Part shown: piece by piece, positions 1-6,094 of the stretch
Layout: each line of letters begins with the position of its first letter
How positions within the stretch are numbered: position 1 is the first letter of the stretch
NCBI GenBank assembly: GCA_002385745.1
Contig: DGEC01000022.1
Location: 13,268 to 31,817, forward strand
Length of the DNA stretch: 18,550 nucleotides
Direction: 5' to 3'
Source of the DNA: Firmicutes bacterium UBA3936
Lineage (GTDB): Bacteria; Bacillota; Dethiobacteria; Dethiobacterales; Dethiobacteraceae
Made by a program: the position numbers and the translations under genes
The notes under the pieces: model-generated
Database searches by the model: none
Told to the model about the DNA's origin: nothing
What the model saw: only the letters and a program-made list of their open reading frames with translations

Positions 1-65
1 AGAATAACCAGGTCACTTATCATCTGCAGGTAGTTAATCCATGATTTTGGGGTATTGCTTACCAT
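1..65 (-). CDS. N-terminal fragment of a probable membrane protein, possibly polyprenyl glycosylphosphotransferase
   Basis: Only the first 21 codons are in the window; the gene runs off the left edge. The ATG at 63-65 follows a GGGGGG run and six bases, a good Shine-Dalgarno arrangement, and a possible promoter lies just upstream. The readable start is MVSNTPKSWINYLQMISDLV followed by I. A short polar lead, then 'YLQMISDLVI' entering a hydrophobic stretch, is how many WbaP/WcaJ/CpsE-type undecaprenyl-phosphate sugar phosphotransferases begin. Such an enzyme would start a lipid-linked surface polysaccharide and would fit the export and phosphonate genes next door. The family assignment rests on very few residues and is tentative; the existence of a start here is better supported than the function. 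Confidence 0.45.
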   Translation of the reverse strand, partial: MVSNTPKSWINYLQMISDLVI

Positions 66-128
66 AAAAATCCCCCCGTAGATAAATGGCAGGACTCCCC
101 TCACACACAATTAATGACCCATTCCATT

Positions 129-158
129 ATAATACATTTTTGCGCCTGGACATGTGAA
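129..158 (-). promoter_or_regulatory. Possible sigma-A-type promoter for the left-edge gene
   Basis: On the minus strand TTCACA (153-158) and TATTAT (129-134) are separated by 18 bases; a perfect TATAAT overlaps at 126-131 but has no good -35 at the standard distance. The leader to the ATG at 65 would be about 55-60 bases. No terminator is visible between the stop at 166 and this site, so readthrough from the upstream operon is also possible. Confidence 0.35.
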
Positions 159-165
159 GATTTTA

Positions 166-852
166 TCATATTTTTATTAACTCTTCCGGGGCTGCCTGCC
201 TGATGCCCCGGTCATCGGCATAAAAAACCCAGTCAGCACGCGGCACCTGCCAGTCGCCGTAGCGGAAAGCCAGGTATTCTTCCCATTTTTCGGGCACACA
301 GGCCTGCAGGGCGGGCAGGTACACCCGCCCGGCATACAGATCCTTTGGAATCCACCAGGTGCCTATTTGCAAAAAAAGGCGCCACGGCAGGCGGTCAACG
401 GAAACATGAACGGCAAATCGCCTGTTCAGGCATTTCCAGGCAGCGCGCAGAAAACGGTAGAGAAAGCCGCCCAGCTTCTTTTTTCCCCGCCGCCTCTTCC
501 TTTGGGCGGCGCGCAGCCGGAAGTAGTACATGGGGCACCAGGCATGGGTGGCACTCTGCCTGTAGATATTGATATCCACTGTGCGCAGGCCGCGCCGGGC
601 GGGAGTTAAATTGTATTTGAACACCCGCCCGCTGTAGGAGGCGGTATAGATCCGGTAGCCCATTTGGCGGAAGCGGGGAAGCACGGCCTTAAGCTTTTCC
701 TCTTCCTCCTCCCAAAGGGAAATATCCAGATCCCCGTCGTTTTCTAAAAGCCGCCCGTCGCGCATCAGGCCAAGCAGTGTACCGCTGTCAAGCCAGTAGC
801 AAAGTCCGGCGCCGTTAAAGACGGCAAGCACTTCCCCTAATTGTTTATCCAT
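166..852 (-). CDS. LicD-family (nucleotidyltransferase-fold) transferase
   Basis: A 228-residue soluble protein. Residues 20-47 contain the LicD hallmark: W-L-D-S-G-T-L-L-G, then R-D-G and the acidic triplet D39-D41-D43 in 'NDGDLDI', a metal-binding nucleotidyltransferase-fold signature. LicD proteins move phosphocholine from CDP-choline to a glycan; relatives in phosphonate clusters are thought to do the same with CMP-activated phosphonates. It is the last gene of the operon, starting 25 bases after the CDP-alcohol transferase-like gene. The ATG at 852 has only a weak GGGAAG site, which suggests modest or coupled translation. The C-terminal half is rich in basic and aromatic residues and has no domain I recognise. 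The substrate, inferred as a CMP-phosphonate, comes from context only. Confidence 0.75.
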   Translation of the reverse strand: MDKQLGEVLAVFNGAGLCYWLDSGTLLGLMRDGRLLENDGDLDISLWEEEEEKLKAVLPRFRQMGYRIYTASYSGRVFKYNLTPARRGLRTVDINIYRQSATHAWCPMYYFRLRAAQRKRRRGKKKLGGFLYRFLRAAWKCLNRRFAVHVSVDRLPWRLFLQIGTWWIPKDLYAGRVYLPALQACVPEKWEEYLAFRYGDWQVPRADWVFYADDRGIRQAAPEELIKI

Positions 853-877
853 ATTTTTGCACTTCCCGGTCCGGCGG

Positions 878-1699
878 TTATGTTATCTCCTTCAGCCTTC
901 TAATCCAGTTGATGCTTTGCACTACGGTTTTCAGCGGAAAAATAACGGTGAAAAACAAGAGTAAAAGCAGCCGCAGGTTGCACGGCCGGCCAAATACGGT
1001 CCGGGGCGCAAGATAGGCGTCGGCAATCAGAACTATAATCAAGAGAATTATATGTCCGGGGAAAAATAAAATTTCCCCCGCCAGCTTGCGCAGCTTCCGC
1101 CTGATGTCCCGGCCGTGGACGGCCTTGATCTGCCCCTGCTTCCTTTCCAGGATCTGCAGTATGCGGGTCATTTTTTCATCGCTGAAAACCTTTTCCCTGT
1201 CCCGGGCTACCCGGCCCGCCACCACCTGGGCGGCCATCACATTGGGAAAGGAGCTGATGCCGATACAGGCGACAAAGCCTAAAAGCAGCGCCCAAAAGTA
1301 GCCGAAAGCGCGGTAGATGCTGATGCCAATGAAAAACACCATCAAATTGGAAGAGTAGCGGTGGACAAGGACGTCAAAATACTGGCCGGCAAGACTGGCG
1401 CATCTTACTTCCGTTTGCTGGTAGTAGCGGGCCAGTTCGCCGTCCGAATGGTCAAGCAAATAATAAAGCAGGATTAAGAAAGCCGCAATGAGCATTTCCC
1501 TTCTGCTGTTGAAGGTCAGGAAATAAAGGCTGGCCAGAGACGCCAAAAGGCTGAGCAGCGTGGCCTGGTTCGGCCTGATTCTAAATTTTATCAGGATGAT
1601 GGTGAGAAAAATGGAAATTCTGCGGAAAATCAATTTATCCAGGAGATAATTCTCTTCTTCATTTTTTTGACAGAGATACCTGTAGCCAGAGAGTTTCAT
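878..1699 (-). CDS. CDP-alcohol phosphatidyltransferase-family membrane protein with Asp-to-His change in the motif
   Basis: A 273-residue multi-spanning membrane protein. I place the start at the ATG at 1699, which has GAGGGGA just upstream; the longer open frame (to 1813) would overlap the upstream gene by 95 bases and adds a non-homologous-looking 38-residue lead. The family motif D-x2-D-G-x2-A-R ... G-x3-D-x3-D is visible as D83, D86-G87, A90-R91, G105, D109, but the last aspartate is H113 ('QYFDVLVH'), and the AR-to-G spacer is longer than usual (13 residues). The family displaces CMP from a CDP-alcohol with an acceptor hydroxyl, in the membrane. In this operon it probably uses the CMP-activated product of the neighbouring nucleotidyltransferase, similar in logic to the archaeal IPCT/DIPPS pair. 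Hydrophobic segments lie around residues 25-37, 46-63, 68-83, 115-145 and near the C-terminus. Donor and acceptor are not determined. Confidence 0.8.
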   Translation of the reverse strand: MKLSGYRYLCQKNEEENYLLDKLIFRRISIFLTIILIKFRIRPNQATLLSLLASLASLYFLTFNSRREMLIAAFLILLYYLLDHSDGELARYYQQTEVRCASLAGQYFDVLVHRYSSNLMVFFIGISIYRAFGYFWALLLGFVACIGISSFPNVMAAQVVAGRVARDREKVFSDEKMTRILQILERKQGQIKAVHGRDIRRKLRKLAGEILFFPGHIILLIIVLIADAYLAPRTVFGRPCNLRLLLLLFFTVIFPLKTVVQSINWIRRLKEIT

Positions 1700-1718
1700 A
1701 TTCTTCCCCTCGCATTTT

Positions 1719-2447
1719 TTACACCCCGCCGGCGCCGCCGGCCAGAGCCCGGCGGACAGCCTCCAGGTCGGCGGGATCATCAATTTCCCTGCAGAATTCT
1801 TCACTGTAAACAACGGGATAAAGCCCCCGCCGGGGCAGAATGCGGTTCAGGGCCTCCTCGGCATAAACGTTAAGTTCTCCCCTGGCAGCAAAACGGGCCA
1901 TTTCTGCCTGCCAGAGCTCCCAGAGGGAAAAACTGATTTTATAAAGAGGAAAAAGCAGGCGGCAGTCCTCTCCGAAAATATTGACGGAAATTTCCCGGAC
2001 AAGCCCGCCGGCCAGGCGGCCTTTAAAATCCTTGGCGGGCAGGGGTGCCTGCGGATTGATGAGCACCGTATCGGCCTGGGAACAGTTCAGGGTCTCCTCC
2101 AGCAGTTTCCGGTCAAAGACCAGGTCCCCGTGCAGCAGGATCAGGTTGCGGCTGATGCTGTTCTTTGCCAAAAACAGGGAATAAATATAGTTTGTTTCGG
2201 CATAGCGCGGGTTGTGCACATAGGTGAAGCTTTGGCCCTGAAAAACTGTTTCCAGGTACTGCTCAAGCATCCCGGCAAAGGGACCGGTGGTGATGACGAT
2301 ATCCTCGATGCCCAAAGCAAGCAGGGCTTTAATCTGCCGGGAGATGACGGTTTCTCCCGGGGCTATTTCCAGCAGGCACTTCGGTTTGGAACGCGTCAGT
2401 TCCCCCATCCTGCTGCCAAGACCGGAATTTAGAAGCAAAGCCTGCAC
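1719..2447 (-). CDS. MobA/LicC-like nucleotidyltransferase, probable CTP:phosphonate cytidylyltransferase
   Basis: A 242-residue cytosolic nucleotidyltransferase. The N-terminus has the NTP-binding signature (N7-S-G-L-G-S-R-M-G, then SKPKCLLEI with the conserved lysine). HGDLVFD in the middle is the usual metal-binding aspartate block, and EIDDPADL near the C-terminus is the second metal/closing motif of LicC, PntC and IPCT-type enzymes. The likely reaction is NTP plus a phosphate or phosphonate giving CMP-X plus diphosphate. PntC enzymes do this with aminoethylphosphonate. Here, with a reductase rather than an aminotransferase in the operon, hydroxyethylphosphonate is a candidate substrate. 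The start is a GTG with AAGGAGG seven bases upstream; it lies 22 bases after the decarboxylase stop and 19 bases before the CDP-alcohol transferase-like gene. Confidence 0.75.
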   Translation of the reverse strand: MQALLLNSGLGSRMGELTRSKPKCLLEIAPGETVISRQIKALLALGIEDIVITTGPFAGMLEQYLETVFQGQSFTYVHNPRYAETNYIYSLFLAKNSISRNLILLHGDLVFDRKLLEETLNCSQADTVLINPQAPLPAKDFKGRLAGGLVREISVNIFGEDCRLLFPLYKISFSLWELWQAEMARFAARGELNVYAEEALNRILPRRGLYPVVYSEEFCREIDDPADLEAVRRALAGGAGGV

Positions 2448-2469
2448 TGCCGTTCCTCCTTTTACCCTG

Positions 2470-3603
2470 CTAATTCCTGCCGGCTAAAAACTGCATCAGC
2501 AGTTTTTTGTTTTCCACGGGTGTCGATTTGGGACGTCCCAGGTCCTTGCGGGCACCCTTGTTGATCCTTATTTCCAGCAGGGCAGGTCCCGGGCTTTGCC
2601 GCAGCCTTTCTGCGGCGGATTTTATTTCCTCCGGGCTTTCCGCCCGCAGGGTCGTTTTATAGCCGCAGGCCAAAGCCAGAACCGGTATATCGACGGCAAA
2701 ACCGCAGGTGGGCTGGCCGCCGACGGAGTCGTGGGCACCGTTGTTTAAAACAATATGTTTAAAATTGGGCGGTGCCTGCCCCGCAATGACGGCCGCACCT
2801 CCCATGTGCATTAGCAGCGCGCCGTCGCCATCAAGACAAAAGACCTGGGTTTTTGGCTTGGCCAGGGCAATGCCCAGGGCAATCTGCGAGGCATGACCCA
2901 TTGAACCCACGGTTAAAAAATCCCTTTCCGGAGAATCGCCCCTTGCCAGGCGATACTCGTATAATTCACGTGAGGTTTTGCCGGTAGTGGAAACAATGAC
3001 ATCCCCGGGACCGAGACTGTCCACAATGAGTTTTATGGCTTCCTCGCGGCGGAGAGGGTAGTTTGTTTGCACTTTATTTTGCAGTTTGTAAGGCGCAAAG
3101 GTGCCGGGGGCCGCCACCAGGGCAAAGGGAGCCTGCTCTTTTTTCATGTAAGCGAAGGCTTCGGAAAGCAGGGCGGCGGCTTTGGCCGTTTCCGCGGGCA
3201 GGAGGGCATTTCTAATGCCCAGTACATCAAGGAGCGCAAAAGTTATCCGCCCCTGTTTAATATGCTGGGGTTCGTCCCTGGTCCCCGGCCTGCCGCGCCA
3301 GCCTACAAGAAAGAGCACGGGTATGCTGTAAACCTCCGGATCGAGCAAGGAGACAGCCGGGTTGACAATGTTGCCCAGCCCGCTGTTTTGCAGGTAGACA
3401 AGGCTGATCTCGCCCGTTGCCAGATGCCTCCCGGCGGCAATGGCGGCGGCATTGCCTTCATTGGCGGCAATAATATGGTTTTTGCCGGGTACATTGTCCG
3501 TGAGATAAGCACAGAAATCTTTCAGGAGGGAGTCGGGCACGCCGGTAAAAAAGTTGACGCCCTTTTCCTCAAGCAACCGGTAAAAGTCTGCAGGATGAAG
3601 CAT
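2470..3603 (-). CDS. aepY: Phosphonopyruvate decarboxylase
   Basis: A 377-residue thiamine diphosphate enzyme that converts 3-phosphonopyruvate to phosphonoacetaldehyde and CO2, the irreversible step that pulls the unfavourable PEP mutase equilibrium toward phosphonates. 'GVPDSLLKDFCAYL' near residues 20-33 is characteristic of the Ppd/sulfopyruvate decarboxylase group. The cofactor-activating glutamate is in 'AANEGNAAAIAAG', and the TPP/Mg motif is GDGALL about 27 residues before LNNGAHDSVGGQ. Length is normal for the family. It begins two bases past the PEP mutase stop, with its GGGAGG site inside the last codons of that gene, so translation is probably coupled. The sulfopyruvate decarboxylase alternative is unlikely next to PEP mutase. 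Confidence 0.93.
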   Translation of the reverse strand: MLHPADFYRLLEEKGVNFFTGVPDSLLKDFCAYLTDNVPGKNHIIAANEGNAAAIAAGRHLATGEISLVYLQNSGLGNIVNPAVSLLDPEVYSIPVLFLVGWRGRPGTRDEPQHIKQGRITFALLDVLGIRNALLPAETAKAAALLSEAFAYMKKEQAPFALVAAPGTFAPYKLQNKVQTNYPLRREEAIKLIVDSLGPGDVIVSTTGKTSRELYEYRLARGDSPERDFLTVGSMGHASQIALGIALAKPKTQVFCLDGDGALLMHMGGAAVIAGQAPPNFKHIVLNNGAHDSVGGQPTCGFAVDIPVLALACGYKTTLRAESPEEIKSAAERLRQSPGPALLEIRINKGARKDLGRPKSTPVENKKLLMQFLAGRN

Positions 3604-3606
3604 GGC

Positions 3607-4908
3607 TTAACTGCCTCCCGGAATCAGGGTAAGGATTTCTTCGATGGACATTAGGTTTTTTTCGCATTCCAGGGAACGTTCGTGTTCCAGGATGCTTTTT
3701 GCCGTGGCCAGCATGGCAGGATAAGCGCTGCGGATAAGATGGTTGGCATAAATGACAATGTTTACACCTGCCCCGGCCAGCTCCGTTTCAGTAATGTAGC
3801 TGTAAGTGGAAGGAACGGCCACCAGAGGCACCCGCTCCGGAAAGTCTTTGTATGCCCGGCAGAAGGCAAGCACTTCGTCGGCCCGTTTTTCTTTGCTGTG
3901 AATCATGATGCCGTCGGCCCCGGCGGCGATATAAGCCCGGGCCCGGGCCAGGGCGTCATCCAGGCCCGCTTTGGCAATCAGGCTTTCTATGCGGGCGATA
4001 ATCATAAAATCACCGGTTACCTGCGCTTTTTTGCCGGCCGCAATTTTAGCTGTAAAGTTTTCTATGCTGTCCTGTGTCTGCGGGACTGCCGTGCCGAAAA
4101 GGGAATTCCTTTTCAGGCCGACCTTGTCTTCTATGATTACGGCCGAGATGCCAAGCCGCTCCAGCGTTTTGACGGTAAAGACAAAATGCTCCGTCTGCCC
4201 GCCCGTATCGCCGTCAAGGATAATGGGCTTTGTTGTTACATCCAGGACATCATTAATGGTATTGAGCCGGGAAGTCAAATCCACCAGTTCAATATCCGGC
4301 TTGCCCTTGGCCGTGGAATCGCAGAGACTGCTGATCCACATGGCATCAAATTCTTTTACCCGGCCTTTTTCATCCTTAACTTTAGTCTTTTCCGCTATCA
4401 GGCCCGTCAGGCCGTTGTGCGCCTCCAGCACCCGCACCAGGGGCTTGACTTCCAGCAGGCGGCGCAGGCGGCGCATCCTGGTCTGCGGTGTGGTGCCGAT
4501 TTTCCGCAGGGCTTCATCAAGCCCGGTAATGGAGACTCCCTTTGTATATTCAACTTCAACCAGCTGCCCACCCCACCGGGCAAGGGTCTCTATGACCCGC
4601 TCCCGTACTTTTTGCTGTTCGCCGCTGCGCCAGTCGTCGCCGTGGACCACATAATCGGGACGCAGCTTCAGCAGGTTGGGCGTATAATCCAGTGTCTCCT
4701 GGGCTACAACGCGGCTTACCCCTTTGATATTTTCTATAATAGCCTTGCGTTCTTCAAAGGTAAGCAGCGGAAAACGCTTGTAAGAAGCTATCACTTCATC
4801 GGTCAGGATGCCGACTGTAACTTCTCCCAGTTCGCTTGCTTTCTTTATGACATTGATATGCCCGTGATGAATAATGTCGGCACTCATGGCAAGATAGACC
4901 TGTTTCAT
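3607..4908 (-). CDS. pepM: Phosphoenolpyruvate mutase with N-terminal cytidylyltransferase-like domain
   Basis: A 433-residue two-domain protein. Residues 1-130 form a TagD-like nucleotidyltransferase domain with the HxGH nucleotide motif (H14-H-G-H17) and a closing 'YTKGVSIT' at 121-128; both motifs look intact. Residues 155-433 are PEP mutase: DGDTGG (232-237), EDKVGLKRNS (260-269, the diagnostic EDKxxxKxNS) and ARIES (305-309). The enzyme rearranges phosphoenolpyruvate to 3-phosphonopyruvate, forming the C-P bond at the head of nearly all phosphonate pathways. A similar fused form of about 430 residues is known from bacterial polysaccharide phosphonate clusters, so the fusion is not unique, though the substrate of the N-terminal domain is unclear. 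The ATG at 4908 is preceded by AGGAGA, 22 bases after the dehydrogenase stop. Confidence 0.95.
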   Translation of the reverse strand: MKQVYLAMSADIIHHGHINVIKKASELGEVTVGILTDEVIASYKRFPLLTFEERKAIIENIKGVSRVVAQETLDYTPNLLKLRPDYVVHGDDWRSGEQQKVRERVIETLARWGGQLVEVEYTKGVSITGLDEALRKIGTTPQTRMRRLRRLLEVKPLVRVLEAHNGLTGLIAEKTKVKDEKGRVKEFDAMWISSLCDSTAKGKPDIELVDLTSRLNTINDVLDVTTKPIILDGDTGGQTEHFVFTVKTLERLGISAVIIEDKVGLKRNSLFGTAVPQTQDSIENFTAKIAAGKKAQVTGDFMIIARIESLIAKAGLDDALARARAYIAAGADGIMIHSKEKRADEVLAFCRAYKDFPERVPLVAVPSTYSYITETELAGAGVNIVIYANHLIRSAYPAMLATAKSILEHERSLECEKNLMSIEEILTLIPGGS

Positions 4909-4930
4909 GGGCTTCTCCTAGCTTTTTTAG

Positions 4931-6079
4931 TTAATATATACCTGAAAGCAGTTCAGATAAAAACTGCCTGTCTATTTCAACCGGATTGTTGTCCATGCGG
5001 CCGGGAGTAGAAGAGCGATCCACAAGGTCCGGCAAATCTCCCTCCCGGACGCCGTAATCCCGCAGGCGGGCGGGAATGCCGGCCTGCGCGAGAACGGCCC
5101 GCACCCATTCCGTGACTTCGGCAGGCTTCCGGACACCGAAAGCCTCCAGGAGTGCATCCCTTTCCTCTATGACCGGCAGGTTTTTCTCCAGCACCTGTCC
5201 CAGCATCAGGCTTGCCGCCACCCCGTGGATAATGCCGTAGCTTAAGGTCAGCGGGTAGGAGATGGAATGACAGGCCGTTGTTTTTGTATTGCTGAAGGCA
5301 AGGCCCGCCAAAAGGCTCGCATAGCTGAGTTTTTCCCGCAGCTTTTCATTGCTTAAATCAGCCAAAAGATTTTGCAGGCTTCCCGTAATGAGCTTTATGG
5401 CCTGCAGCGCGTACAGGCGGACAAGAAAAGTGCTGTTTTTAGACCAGTAGGCTTCCGCAGCATGGCAAAGGGCATCCAGGGCGGAGGATGCCGTCATGTA
5501 GGCGGGAAGGCTTACTGTCAAAAGCGGGTCAACAATGGCCGCCTGCGGGAAAAGCCGGGGATCGGCCAGGGAATATTTGGCCTTTTCCTCTCTGTCCCAG
5601 ACAGTGGCCCAGGGAGTAACTTCCGAGCCGCTGCCGGCCGTAGTCGGCAGTGCCCAGACTTGAACCCCTTCTTCGCTTTCCGGCAGGCGGTTTTCCTTAA
5701 CGATTTCCCGCAGCTCCGGAACGCTGCTTGCCCCGGCAGGCCGCAGGGCGGCCAGGGCTTTGGCCATATCAATCACACTGCCCCCGCCCGCGGCAATGAT
5801 CAGGTTATAGTTAAAATCGTCCGTCATTTTCTTGAAGCGCAGGATGTCATCAATATCGGGATTTCCGGGTACTCCCCCCTGCAGAAAATAGCGGTAGCCG
5901 GCAAGCAGCTTCGCTATGGCGTCCAAGTGCCCGGCGGCTTTTAAGGAGCGGGTGCCGAATAAAAGCATGATACTGAGCTTGTTTTGCCCGCCTGCCGCCT
6001 GCAGCAGGTAAGGCAGGGCAGTGTGAGAGCCTCTGCCGAAAGTCAGCCTGACAGGATTATAATAAGTGGAAGTTGCCAC
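4931..6079 (-). CDS. Iron-containing alcohol dehydrogenase, probable phosphonoacetaldehyde reductase
   Basis: A 382-residue group III (iron-type) alcohol dehydrogenase. The nucleotide-binding GGGSVIDMAKA is present near residue 98, followed by the metal-site residues: D and H in 'SALDALCHAAEAYW', then two histidines in 'CHSISYPL...YGIIHGVAAS'. In phosphonate clusters, relatives such as PhpC, FomC and DhpG reduce phosphonoacetaldehyde to 2-hydroxyethylphosphonate. Its place directly before PEP mutase and the decarboxylase, and the absence of any aminotransferase in the operon, favour that role over a general alcohol dehydrogenase. The start is GTG at 6079, seven bases after GGGGAGG; only 15 bases separate it from the ABC ATPase stop. 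Substrate specificity is inferred from context. Confidence 0.85.
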   Translation of the reverse strand: MATSTYYNPVRLTFGRGSHTALPYLLQAAGGQNKLSIMLLFGTRSLKAAGHLDAIAKLLAGYRYFLQGGVPGNPDIDDILRFKKMTDDFNYNLIIAAGGGSVIDMAKALAALRPAGASSVPELREIVKENRLPESEEGVQVWALPTTAGSGSEVTPWATVWDREEKAKYSLADPRLFPQAAIVDPLLTVSLPAYMTASSALDALCHAAEAYWSKNSTFLVRLYALQAIKLITGSLQNLLADLSNEKLREKLSYASLLAGLAFSNTKTTACHSISYPLTLSYGIIHGVAASLMLGQVLEKNLPVIEERDALLEAFGVRKPAEVTEWVRAVLAQAGIPARLRDYGVREGDLPDLVDRSSTPGRMDNNPVEIDRQFLSELLSGIY

Positions 6080-6094
6080 AGTCTAACCTCCCCT

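Noticed and set aside
3682..5010. A 442-codon open frame on the plus strand opposite PEP mutase
   Set aside because: It mirrors the pepM gene, whose motifs are unmistakable, has no family resemblance in its own translation, and is explained by GC-biased third codon positions on the minus strand.
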